Source: Halichondria panicea
Lineage: Eukaryota > Porifera > Demospongiae > Suberitida > Halichondriidae
Direction of reading: 5' to 3'
Assembly: GCF_963675165.1 (NCBI RefSeq)
Contig: NC_087377.1
Span: 17,464,518 to 17,528,517, forward strand
Length of the DNA: 64,000 nt
Each line of letters begins with the position of its first letter. Within the stretch, counting starts at the first letter, position 1. The translations under genes and the position numbers were made by a program. Below, piece after piece: positions 1 to 10,500 of the stretch. The notes beneath the pieces were generated by a model, which was given only the letters and a program-made list of their open reading frames with translations, ran no database searches and was not told the origin of the DNA.

Positions 1-360
1 TCCAATGTTTGTACTCACCTTCGGTCCTCAATACCTCAATGGTTGATTCGTATTTGCATAATTATACTGCTTTCTTTTAATGTGTCTTATGTTAGAAAGA
101 TGTACATTTAACAATGCTCAAAAGACTATAACGTGTTTTCTAAAAGACGTGTTTATTAATTTTGTGTAATGTATAGAGACCTTCCAAGGTCTAGTCTTTC
201 GAGTGGAGTGCAACGATCTAGTTGTTGAGGATGTCTGTACACAATTATCATATTGCTGTATTAACCAGCATTTAGTGGACACAGCACGAAATCTAACTTT
301 GCCTTATTGAGTATAACAGTCCACTACTCTCCTTTTCCCACTACTCCAGTGACTAAGTTA

Positions 361-391
361 CCCTCCCCCTCCCCCCACACACACACACACA
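361..391. repeat. CA microsatellite at TMEM192 splice acceptor
   Basis: A C-rich then (CA)n run ends directly in the AG acceptor of the exon starting at 393, so it doubles as the pyrimidine tract. Similar (CA)n runs lie at about 548-571 and 1440-1525; the latter abuts the acceptor of the exon at 1526. Confidence 0.8.
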
Positions 392-392
392 G

Positions 393-2765
393 GCCTACTT
401 CTTTGATGATGACTCTGATGATCAAAGTGGATCAGAGATCAGTCCTCTAGTGCACAAACCCTCCACCAAAAACTCCCCTGTAGCGCACGTTCACATTGCC
501 ACTGGCTACCTCACTGCAGTCGAGGCTATCTCACTGGTGAGGGTGTCACACACACACACACACACACACTGGGTGATAGTATTTCCTTCCTGGCCTGACT
601 TTTCTCTATTATAAACCGAGAAAATTGGCCTGGGAACGAGGCTAGAGGAACACAGTGTAAAATCAAGTCTTTAATATAATCGTAGGTACCGGGATTGCAT
701 CCACTACAGGTCCACTCTATGCACTGTATAGATCTTTATTTGTTTCAAAAACAGCATTTTTTGTTGCTTAAATATGAGCTTTAATTAGGACGTAAATGCA
801 GCCTCTTGTTTTTTTATGGATTGTTGCAAGCAGTGTGAAGTAAAGTCTTAACTTATTGTACAGTTGTACAGTAGGTGTACCTCTAGTTCTTCATTGCTAT
901 CTACCACAGCAACTACAGTAAATGCAGCCTGTAAATGTCTGTACAATACCCGCGTGTAGGTATAATTATGTATAAGGGAATAGTATCAGTCTGTAATGTG
1001 ACTTCTTCGAATCACCTTCATTCTGTACGCCTCTATAATCTCGACCCTCTCTCTCTCTCTCTCCCCCTATAGTTCGTGTACATCCTAGGACTGGTGTTGA
1101 CCACACTATTCCTCCATAATAGTGACTTCCTGCGCTCCAACAACACCTCACTGTGGCTTGATCGTGATGAGCCAACGGACGCCCCCCTTCAACCGGCAAA
1201 GATGCCTGACTATATAGTGGCCTGTTTCGCTATTGCTCATGTTCTAGTCTGGGGCATTGTGGGCGTATTCGATAGGTGAGTGTGTGTGTGTGTCTAGGCG
1301 TATTCGATAAGTGTGTGTGGGCGTATTCAATAGGTGAGTGTGAGTGTGTTAAAATAATATTATCGGAAGTTTGAAGCCTTGTGGTGTGTGATGTGCATGT
1401 TATATATTGATACCAGTTTCGACCTATTTTAACCTCCCCACACATACACACACACACACGCCCACACACATGCCCACACACACATACACACGCCCACACA
1501 CACATACACACGCCCACACACACAGGATTGTCCAATGGCGTCACCAAATACTGCGTAGGAAAGGCTACCTCAAGTTTTACAGCAAGATGAAGAATATCCG
1601 CCGTATTCCATTCATCGTGGTCTCCATCGGACAAGCCCTGGTCCTCGTATTTGTTAGCCTTCTCTACGTGTTTCAAGTGAAAGAGTACAGTCTACTGAAT
1701 GGACTGAGAGCAGTGGACGGCCTCTATATACTAGTAGGAGTGGAGATGCTGATCGTAGAGCCATGTCTTATCTATTATATAGGTGAGAGAGAAAATCTAT
1801 CTATACTTGAATTGCAAACTTCGTTAGAGCTAGAAAATATAATTATGCCAAACACTAGCTACAGTGTACACAGTGGGACCACACTATAGGCTCTGTACAC
1901 TAGCTACAGTGCGTACAGTGGGACCACACTATAGGCTTTGTATACTAGCTACAGTGCGCACAGTGGGACCACACTATAGGCTCCGTACACTAGCTACAGT
2001 GCGCACAGTGGGACCACACTATAGGCTCAGTACACTAGCTACAGTGCGCACAGTGGGACCACACTATAGGCTCAGTACACTAGCTACAGTGTGCACAGTG
2101 GGACCACACTATAGGCTCTGTACACTCGCTACAGTGCACACAGTGGGACCACACTATAGGCTCTGTACACTCGCTACAGTGCACACAGTGGGACCACACT
2201 ATAGGCTCTGTACACTAGCTACAGTGCACACAGTGGGACCACACTATAGGCTCTGTACACTAGTCTACACACTGCAGGTCAAATAGAGTAGCATTCTGCC
2301 ATTTGCTTAAACACACTGTACGTTTCTCCCTCCTCCAGCTCGAGCGACTTGGTTCAATTACACTCGTCAACCACCCGATGTGATCAAGGACACCCAGGTC
2401 GGGCCCAGAGGTTCCACAACTTCCGTATCAGCAGTGGGCTTCAGGTACGAAGGGAGAGAGTGAGGGAGAGTACAGCTATTGATTAAGTTGTGTGTGGACT
2501 GTTTTGTGTCTGTCTCAGCTTCTACATGTACAGCCATTATTTATACCTTGGTAGTATTACTGTACTAGTTGTATTTTATACTCCACTTTTCCTCTTATTT
2601 ATCATCCCCACACACCCACTCCACCCACACACACACCCTCACAGAGATGGTGAGGATTTGGACGAGCTACTGGAGAGACAGGCGGACATGATACGATATC
2701 TCCAACAACACAACGCTAACCTCGGCAGACGAATACTAGAACTGCAGTCACAGAACCTCGAATAA
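393..2765 (+). CDS. TMEM192: TMEM192-like transmembrane protein, 5' end missing
   Basis: Five joined exons: 393-536, 1073-1275, 1526-1782, 2339-2444 and 2645-2765, each with AG/GT borders and consistent phase. The product starts inside an acidic N-terminal tail (YFFDDDSDDQSGSEISPLV), then shows several hydrophobic helices (for example VYILGLVLTTLFL and PFIVVSIGQALVLVFVSLLY) and ends in a heptad-like tail, DLDELLERQADMIRYLQQHN. That tail and the preceding GFR match the end of vertebrate TMEM192, a lysosomal/late-endosomal membrane protein that dimerises; assignment is from remembered family sequence. The start codon was not found and must lie in an exon upstream of 393. An AATAAA sits at 2768-2773, three bases after the stop. 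The gene converges on RPS19. Introns are unusually rich in CA repeats, and intron 4 carries a minisatellite. Confidence 0.85.
1851..2264. repeat. 45-bp minisatellite in TMEM192 intron 4
   Basis: About nine head-to-tail copies of a 45-bp unit (acactagctacagtg... ggaccacactataggct) with few substitutions. Because 45 is divisible by three, the array stays open and reads as a false 15-residue peptide repeat. It lies wholly inside the intron between the exons ending at 1782 and starting at 2339. Confidence 0.95.
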
Positions 2766-2837
2766 TTAATAAAAATGTGTGTACCTTTTCTACTATAATT
2801 ATCTAATTATTGTTCTGCTTTGTGGATAATTATATTG

Positions 2838-3165
2838 TAGACGTCATCTTCTTGAATTGCGTGTGTACATGCAGGCTTCTGTTTTTTCGATATTATTGCC
2901 CCACCCACTCCATTTTCAGTTAATTAGATACGAAATATCTTTCTTTCATTGTCATCTTCTTGCAGGTGCACATGCAGGCTTCTGTTTTCGATATTATTGC
3001 CCCACCCACTAGCTCAATTTAGATATGAATTATCTTCCTTTCATCAACAATTGTGATAATATATACAAGATCGTACGTTGCATGCACATTGCTGTAAAAA
3101 ATGTTGTTAAGTGCCCCACCCATTTTAATAATATGGATATAAAACTTCTTCCTTTTATCGAAAAA
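2838..3165. repeat. Three degenerate ~100-bp repeats between convergent genes
   Basis: Three diverged copies start near 2840, 2949 and 3066. Each has a tgcaggcttctgtttt-like start (weak in the third), the block tgccccaccca, and a gatatgaattatcttccttt-like end. They fill the gap between the 3' ends of TMEM192 and RPS19. I see no ORF, and no convincing snoRNA boxes on either strand. Confidence 0.7.
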
Positions 3166-3214
3166 TCATTTTCATGACAATAATAAAGGATATGCACAGA
3201 AAACACACGATAAA

Positions 3215-4673
3215 TCAGTTCAATTTCCTTAGTTTTTCCGCCATTACCTGGATGAAATAAAAGAAGAGCAATTAAAATAGACAATCGCAAAAAAATAAGT
3301 CCACACAACGAGCATAAATTGTTTTTGGCTTCAGAGGAAGAGGGGGTTTTCTTCTAGGCCAGTAAAGGCTCTGCATTAGCATGGTTTGGGTCATCATTAG
3401 CCAGTGTTAAGTAGCTAGTCATTCACACCCACACACACACTGACCTGCCCAGCGATCTGATCGAGATCTTTCTGTCCCTTAGATGTGATTTTTCTGCCAC
3501 TGAAAAAAATGGAAATGGAGTTAAAATACAATCGATGTACACACAGCATCACTCTAATTTGAATACCGTATAGCGCGAAATTTTCGAGGCACTTATATTT
3601 CGTGGATTGGCCTCTAAAAGCCATTTCGTTGCACAATGTTCGCGGAATGACTGCTTACCGGAAGCCACGCCTTTAAATATTTGCATGATAGCAGGTAATT
3701 CTTATTAACGAACACTTTTCGTGGACTTAATTTTCGTGTAGAATTCCAACCCACGAAATCCGCGAAAATTAAGCCCCTCGAAAATTTCGCGCTATACGGT
3801 ATTAAATTTTCAGTTTGGCTTCAGAGGAAGAGGGGGTTTTCTTCTAGGCCAGTAAAGGCTCTGTATTAGCATGGTTTGGGTCATCATTAGCCAACTACCA
3901 ACGCCTATTCACAAACATAAATTTTTCGAACAGTCTCACAAATTATTTTTTGGAATGCTGCTAATCAAAACGAACACAGTAATTGCTCAGTGGCCTAAAA
4001 ATCAATACTTTATAATTAAAAATGGCACACAATAAACTCTCACCCGTTGGCACTGTCTAATTCAAGTAGTTTAATCTTCTCGAGCTGTTGGAGAATGTTA
4101 CGATGCACAGAGGCAGCAGCAGTGACGTAATGTGACGGTGCTGTCCCCCTCCTCTTCCGGCCACCGTACACCTTCTTGAGGGCACCCACTCCCACACCTT
4201 GTCTCAGGTAGATGTGTCGAGCAACCGACGCTATAGTAGTGGAGGGGGGGGGGTAAATTATTAGGAGCACTTTAAATAAAGGCGCTGCTTGTTAATAATT
4301 ACGTTGGTGAGACTGGTGTATGTAAAACACGCCCGAGTTTATATGACACACTATAATTATGGGCAAAATGTTCGGGGGGGGGGGGGGGTACGGTTATGGT
4401 GAATATATACACAAAGCTCTACAAAAGCATGAAAGTACCTGCTCTGATGTAGTACCAGTCCTTGTCGTAAGGAGCTAGTTCTTTGTGCTTGCCAGTCTTG
4501 ACAAGGTCCACATAATCGGGCAGCTTTACTTTGCCACTTCTGTAAAAAAAAAGTATCAAAATAATTATTATATAAATGAGTCATTTTTTAGCTTACTTCT
4601 TTAGCCAAGCGGCTAGTGACTTCACGAAGTCGTGAGGATTGACGTCCTTTACTGTTACACCACCGAACGGCAT
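3215..4673 (-). CDS. RPS19: 40S ribosomal protein S19
   Basis: Coding exons on the minus strand: 4597-4673, 4439-4539, 4044-4230, 3445-3499 and 3215-3247, total 453 nt, 150 residues. Start [20 protein letters not shown], middle [20 protein letters not shown] and [16 protein letters not shown] are diagnostic of eukaryotic S19, which is needed for 18S maturation and 40S assembly. Exon 4 could read through to a stop at 3415, giving an odd VCVGVND tail from a CA repeat, but the sequence cag|gtcagt after the conserved IAGQ is a strong donor, and an exon at 3215-3247 encodes [10 protein letters not shown], in phase and at the place of the family's usual short last exon. A non-coding first exon with a 5'TOP-like tract (CTTTCTCT, near 4753) is followed by an intron ending just before the ATG. 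Introns 3 and 4 host snoRNA copies. Confidence 0.95.
3325..3403 (-). ncRNA. C/D-box snoRNA, copy A (RPS19 intron 4)
   Basis: On the minus strand there is a C box ATGATGA (plus 3391-3397) near the 5' end and a D box CTGA (plus 3331-3334) near the 3' end, about 78 nt apart, flanked by a short terminal stem (ggct/agcc). It lies between RPS19 exons 4 and 5. It is almost identical to copy B in the preceding intron, which argues for a conserved RNA rather than random intron sequence. The guide target was not determined. Confidence 0.75.
3562..3802. mobile_element. Palindromic MITE in RPS19 intron 3
   Basis: About 27-bp terminal inverted repeats: aataccgtatagcgcgaaat at the left, its complement ending gctatacggtatt at the right, joined by cgaaaattaagc-type inner repeats. 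No ORF. Related termini (gctatacggta) occur near 24898-25010. Confidence 0.8.
3813..3894 (-). ncRNA. C/D-box snoRNA, copy B (RPS19 intron 3)
   Basis: Same layout as copy A: C box ATGATGA (plus 3881-3887), D box CTGA (plus 3821-3824), and a terminal stem of about six to eight pairs (agttggct with agccaaact). Between the boxes it differs from copy A at about one base. It lies in RPS19 intron 3, next to a palindromic repeat. Ribosomal-protein introns are the classic hosts of box C/D snoRNAs released by splicing and trimming. Confidence 0.78.
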
Positions 4674-4737
4674 CTGTGGAGGTATTAAAACAAGTGTAAG
4701 TACACTCTACCTTCCATTATCATATCGGCCATGTTAC

Positions 4738-4920
4738 CTTGCTCCAGAGAAAGACACGTGGAAAGTTGCGCATGCGTCAAGTAGTCCCACAAGGGAGGCA
4801 ATAAAAACGAAAAAGTCAACAGTTTTATTGCCGATTCAGCAGAGCGTTGACTTTTGACCCATCACCCCTTTCAACTTTTCTTCAACGCACGTTACCTTTG
4901 GACGTTTTTAAAGTCTACAA
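4738..4920. promoter_or_regulatory. Divergent RPS19 / TRIM promoter
   Basis: The minus-strand 5'TOP-like tract (plus 4744-4753) opens a short non-coding RPS19 exon, whose donor is at 4733-4737. A palindromic TGCGCATGCG at about 4767-4776 resembles the NRF1-type site of many housekeeping promoters. The TRIM-like start codon lies only about 170 bp away on the plus strand, so both genes probably share this interval. Function is inferred from motif and position. Confidence 0.55.
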
Positions 4921-6009
4921 ATGAGGTATGCTTCATTCTAAAAAGCTCAGTGACACTGTAGTGTATGCCTACAAAGCCTAAGTATTGCATTTGCCTCACA
5001 AAATTTATAATGGAGGTCACCTTTCTTTTCTCCCCTTTTTAGTTCACGGCAGCAGCCAAAGGTACAGTTTCCAGAGTTACAGTTTCCTGACGCGGACGAG
5101 AACGATCTGACTCAGAAAACGATTCTCAAAGGCGTTAAATCTCAACTACAATGCCCCGGCTGCAAACTATTATTCGAGGACCCTCGGGTGTTGACATGCT
5201 CACACACATTCTGTCGACAGTGTTTAGAGAAAGCGCATATTCAACCCAACAAAGGGGTCAAGTCCGAGTCGGGGGAGGAAATGCAGTACATCGTTTGCCC
5301 GGAGTGCAACATGCAGACTGAGTTGCCTGACGGTGATTTCTCTCAACTCCAGTACAACTTTTTCGTTCAGCATATTATGGATCTGATGTCATACTACACA
5401 AGTCCTGAACCCGTGCCGTTGGTCTTTTGCGGAATGTGCCGGAAAGATGGAATTGATGAGTTGCCTCCGGCGGTCGCGAGATGTTCAACGTGTACCATGT
5501 TCATGTGCAAGCAGTGCTATGAATTGCACAGTCTCGACGATTTCACAAAGCTTCATTCAACACTCTCGATTACAGAGAGAACCGATTCCGGGCTTTTCAG
5601 TTTTCTAATTCCGGACGAAACGACAATCAAGACTTGCAAGAAGCACAATTGGAGACCGTATATGTTCTTCTGTATCACCTGCAGTAAAGGGATCTGTGAC
5701 TTCTGCATAAAACAGGACCACAAATTGCATCTGTTTGCGAAAGCCGAGGAATTGCATGCTGATTACTCTACCTATATCAAAGATATTCTGTCTCGTACGG
5801 CTTGCCTCCAACGGAGAACTGAGAATGGAATTCGAACCACACAGGATTTGATGTCCGGGATTCAGTTGCTAGCGGCAACACAGATTGAAGAGGTGCTTCG
5901 TACTCACGATGTGCTCACTAGTGCTCTCGAGGGTCGACTGAATGTCCTGCTTCAGGAAGCAGAACAAATTGCCTCAGAGGCTAAGAAAAAAGACAGTGGT
6001 AGCAAATAA
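4921..6009 (+). CDS. TRIM-like RING / double B-box protein
   Basis: Two exons: a 5-nt start exon (4921-4925, ATGAG, donor gtatgc) and 5043-6009, giving about 323 residues in phase. An N-terminal C3HC4 RING (CPGC, CSHTFCRQC, then CPEC) is followed by two B-box-like zinc motifs (FCGMCRKDG..CSTC..CKQC..H; TCKKHNWRPYMFFCITC..CDFC..DHKLH) and a helical, coiled-coil-like C-terminus (AEQIASEAKKKDSGSK end). No B30.2, NHL or other C-terminal domain is present, so it is a bare RBCC protein. TRIM proteins are RING E3 ubiquitin ligases that dimerise through the coiled coil; substrate unknown. The start exon is inferred from phase and from a stop upstream in the main exon's frame. Confidence 0.85.
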
Positions 6010-6057
6010 TAATAATTGTTTAAACTGCTTTGTCTACAATTTTGTTATAATTGTTTA

Positions 6058-6157
6058 TTGACGCCCTCGAATATAAATGTGAGATTATTAATCGAGGCAT
6101 CTTTGACACCCTCAAATACAACCGCAGATAATGTGCGACTATTAATCGAAGCACAAG
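6058..6157. repeat. Two copies of a ~48-bp repeat after the TRIM gene
   Basis: Two imperfect copies with tgac(g/a)ccctc(g/a)aata at the start and attaatcga(g/a)gca at the end. Non-coding; lies 3' of the TRIM-like stop codon. Confidence 0.6.
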
Positions 6158-6592
6158 TGGGGGAGGGGCTCGGTTCAAAAACAAAGCTAGCTATCTCCAT
6201 TGCAAACTGGAAGGCTACTAAGCAGCCATGAAAAACTCTGTGAAGAATATATACGAACAATGTCTATAATAAAAGGACAAGAAATAAGTTGCTTACACTG
6301 CGACAAGTATCTCTTTCAGTCGTAAGTACATGTGTATAATTATACATAATCGTATAATTATGATGTGTACTATTAGTGCACCGGGATTTGTACAAGTGAA
6401 GCAGTACTATTAACTGACTGTGTATCACATTCGGAACCAGTAATTGCACGTCGTCATTGATAACGTGCAATTACTTGTCGAGTAATCGCGAGCGAGCTTG
6501 TTTTTCGTTATTAAAACTGCAGAGAACTGCGTTATAGAAATTAATAGTATACAGTGGAACCCCTCTATAACGGATACCTTTGGGGAGCAATG

Positions 6593-6830
6593 TTTTGGCC
6601 TTGAGATCTTGTATATAGGCATTGTCTGTCTTGAGTATATATTTTCCCACAACTTTGTTTGTCAAGCAGCCGATTTTGTTTGTCATTTTATACTCAGGGT
6701 TGACGACAAGTGGGCGCAGTTTTCCCTGCAAAAGAATTGCGACTGCATTGGCAAAGACATCTCCAACATGATCAGCGAGATCGTTCTTGAATTTTCTAGC
6801 ACAGCTGTAGCCTCTGTATGGATCAGCTGT
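6593..6830 (-). pseudogene. Fragment of a second SecA/OTU-type gene
   Basis: This stretch aligns by eye with 9050-9287 in the third quarter of the large SecA-like gene downstream, in the same orientation. Shared peptides include LTNKVVGKYILKTDN and, on the DNA level, the ctgtagcctctgtatggatcagct end. Small indels break the frame and nothing of the gene is seen on either side. It is a dead partial duplicate; its left flank runs into a common interspersed repeat (gtggaacccctctataacgg at about 6552). Confidence 0.8.
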
Positions 6831-6894
6831 CTTAGTACATGTAGTTAGTACTATCCTTTCACTGCATGATAGCTAAAATTTTAGAGAGAATTAC

Positions 6895-7024
6895 CGTGGG
6901 ATCACTGCTGTTTTGGCTGCTTGAAGATCCTCACTTTTCATGCACAAATCCTTGTCTAAATCTTTGCAGTTAAACCTGGACTGTAAATTATGAAGCGCAC
7001 GTGATGCGTGTCCTACCTCCTCTG
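6895..7024 (-). other. Possible orphan exon, function unknown
   Basis: An open stretch framed by a good acceptor (ttgcag) and donor (cg|gtaatt) on the minus strand encodes about 43 residues (ends LQAAKTAVIPR). I do not recognise it and see no partner exons. The sequence on its upstream side (gctgcaagagtgaga..gagctgc) recurs near 19950, so it may be repeat-derived. The rest of 6831-7571 shows no gene. Confidence 0.2.
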
Positions 7025-7571
7025 CTGCAAGAGTGAGAAAAGAGCTGCCATTGCAAACCCACAAGCTTGCAACCATTAATTTGAACTTTCGGCATATTTT
7101 TTTAAAGTTATACATGTGCATGTAGTGATCAGTACATTGTAAAGGAAAAGTTATACATGTATAGGAATAATTATCGTTATTTTTAGAAATAATCATTTCC
7201 TACTTTTTTCGCCACAATTAGATTGTATTAATTTTAATAGTAGTCTGTTAGTACTGTAGTTTTATTGCCATAAAGTTTTTCTGCGCGCTGTGCTTTTATT
7301 TTCAGGTTTTTATATAACATTGAGTATAATAGCTGAGTTGCCTAAGGCACTAAATTACAATTCTCAACAATTAACGCTCTACTACTTTTCAAAAAATAAG
7401 CATCACTATACTGAAAGTCTATAATAGCTAGCTATAAAAGTACAGTTTTGTGGTTTGTTCAAAACTCCTACTCTAGCTGATGACAATACTACTGGACTCA
7501 TAAAACTACAACTAAACTCTCTAATATATACAACTAAATATTATATCTCAGTTCATGCAACGTTCAAAGTT

Positions 7572-10500
7572 TCAAACAGCAAAAGCGGCAAAGTCGTTGG
7601 CAAAATTAATCTTGTCTTGAGCTGTTTTGGTACCCTTAGGCTTGCTTCGATAGTACGGGGACTTGTTAATCCTCAGCTTTTTCTGCTTGACCTTTGCTTG
7701 GGTCAACTCCCCAGGATATAGCTCTCCATTGGACTGCAACAAAGTGAGGTCTATAGGAGTGAACAGCTCATAATCCTGAGGCATGTAGAAGGTGACTGTT
7801 CGAGCAGCAAGGTCAGTGTCAGCTCCAATATCCGACTCTTTCTGGTGTGTAGCCTCGATTATATCATCAAGGTCTTTCTGAGTTACAGTGGCTCCAGGTG
7901 GGATATGCACAGTGAAAGTTGTTGGATCTTGCAACCTGTACGCTCTTGGTTCAATCACTTCAACCAAGGCATACCTCAAATCCAGTAATGCCTTTGTTTG
8001 ATCGTCTATATCACGCTTACCCTGATAGGATTGAGTCAAAGGTCCACAATATCCTCTCACAGTCATAGTGAAGTCATGATTGGCAAGCACATTTTTCAGT
8101 GGTTTAGACCAGATGTATTTCTCGAGGTTGTTGTAGTGTGGGCTTGCAGGGATGGCGTTGGCATACTGGTCTCCTGCGTTAGCACCCCCTCTACTAGGGC
8201 ACAAGTGATAGGATACTTCTGATTCCCTAGGATCCGGATTTAAACGGCTTATCATGCCCACCACTGCCTTAGTATGCCAGCAACGCATGCCAGCGGCATC
8301 TACTAGGTTGAGATTATCCATCGTAACTTTAAATTCGGACAGCCGAGCATCTGTTTCTTGAACAACATTCTTACTGTCGACAGTGAGGTTTTTGTTATAT
8401 CTTCTCCAAGCCTTGCACTTGATAGTGTTGACTTGCTCATACATAGTAAAAATCGTATCTCCCTTCACTGCTTGCTTGTAGAAGCCATCCAGAACTTTAG
8501 TTTTATGATTTGGTGGTCCGGCTCCTATCATGGCGAATCGATTGCCTCTGCGCAGATTATCCATCTGTACTCTAAGCTTGATATGTTCGGCAAACTTACC
8601 GGGCTCATTTGTGATGTCAGTAACAACAGTCTGCCTCAATTTAGCAGCCTCTTGTTTGAGTTGTGAGCGTGAGAGGCTGGGGTCTCGTGAGAAGGCATAG
8701 GCGTGGAACAAACAATTGCTCTGGTCTGCTTCAACCCTCCTCCGAACTCCACTGATCAAGACATCATAATGACCCACTGAATTGGGATCCGGCGGAGGGA
8801 TATACACTAACTCAATCTCATCGTGCGTCTTCTTATTTGACGGATTTATAGAGCTGTCTTTGACTAGCTTTCCATTTTTCTCAGTAAAAATGGTGACCTT
8901 CTGGCCGTAGTGCTCGGCAGCTACTCTCAGTTCCATCAGAGACCCAGGAGTATCCGAGCTGGCTATCTCCTTGGCGTAGAGCTTGGCCACTTTTATGTTA
9001 TTTACAGGTCCGGCCCCAGATGTGTCAAAACTAACTGCACGTATATAATTGGCATGCTGCATACTCTTGAGATCTTGTATAGTGTTGTCTGTCTTGAGTA
9101 TGTACTTCCCCACGACTTTGTTTGTCAAGCGGCCGACTTTGTTCGTCATTGTATACTGGTTGACAAGTGGGCGCAGTTTTCCCTGCAAAAGAATTGCAAC
9201 TGCATTGGCAAAGACATCTCCAACGTGATCAGCGAGATCGCTCTTGAATTTTCTAGCACAGCTGTAGCCTCTGTATGGATCAGCTGATTTGCTGGACATT
9301 ATGATCTTCTGATCTGTAATGAATTGCCGACAAACATCCTCCATCTTCGTGGGAAACTCATCGACAAGAAAACTCAAGCTTGCCACAGTGTCGGTCACAA
9401 TTGTCAAAACGATGGCAGATTGTGCAAGATTTGCAATCCCTCTCAACTGCTTACTCTTCTGTGAAAGCTGCGAGAAAAACTGAGAGACGTTGTAGCTAGT
9501 CACTCCCTAACGTCTGAGTTGGAGTTGAGTGCACTAGTAACTGCCTCCCCAACATTGCTAAAGATCTTCTTACCACTCACAATCATGGAGGCTGGAACAT
9601 CGGTCTGATGTTGATAGTATGAGGTCAACTCAGCAATGAACCTACCGTCAACCACTTCTCCCAGGTAACCAGAAGTGAAAGAAGTTCGGATTATCCCGAC
9701 AAAACGTTCTTTCATTTTTTGTCCAATTAGTTTAGTAACTTCCTCGAGAGCTAGGTTCATGAATTTGGCAGTTGTAAATGAGACACCTTGTAAGACAGCT
9801 TCTTGTGCCATATACTTGGCAGCTGTTTTCAGGTTTGCTTTAGCAGCACTTTTGGTAGTACTGCTTATAATCTTGGGGATGGCCGTCAGCTGTCTCCCAA
9901 CTTTAGCAATCTTGTAGCCAGCTTTGATTGCCTTGAGACCAGTGGAAGCAAGACGACTCACACCTCCTGTCAAGAGAGAAATAGCGATACCAGTTGCCTT
10001 GGTGATGGCCCATTCTGCCCAACTGAATTCCCCAGTTATCATACCCTCAATACCGTCAATACAGTCAGAGATGCCTTCTCCGATAAGAGCCATTCCAAAT
10101 TGTGCCGCAGCTCCTACCGTGAACACTGTCAGCAGCACACCAGCCACAATCTGAGCCACACCCAACAAGAACACAACCAGCCCCTCCCAGCAGAAACGAG
10201 GCTTTTTCTCAATCGTGTACACAATCTCAAATCCCAGTGTCCACATTCTCGCCAGCTCAACATTAGTGGTGTAGTCGGCATCCGGAATGAGAGAGAAAAT
10301 ACCAACAGGTGTGGCAATGATGTCCCCACTGATGGAGTCAATTTTTTCAATGGCTTCTTGCATTTTCTCTCGTAGAAAACGAAGGATCTCGAAACGAGCT
10401 TGGATCTGGGCATCCAAATTGGCTGTTACCTCTCCCTCACCGTAATCATCCACTTCTCTTCGCTCAAACTCTCTGGTCTGTCGAACAATGGCAACACACT

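Noticed and set aside
1230-1676. Minus-strand ORF with His/Thr/Cys/Val repeats
   Set aside because: Shadow of TMEM192 exons plus CA/GT microsatellite.
1864-2286. 140-residue ORF of 15-residue repeats
   Set aside because: Translation of the 45-bp intronic minisatellite; flanking conserved TMEM192 exons splice around it.
3415-3444. RPS19 ending in VCVGVND
   Set aside because: The tail is coded by a CA repeat; a strong donor and a better last exon at 3215-3247 exist.
9500-9503. Programmed frameshift between the SecA-like ORFs
   Set aside because: No slippery site was needed to explain the layout; consensus splice sites restore one frame.
9803-10375. 190-residue plus-strand ORF
   Set aside because: Antisense shadow of the SecA-like coding exon.
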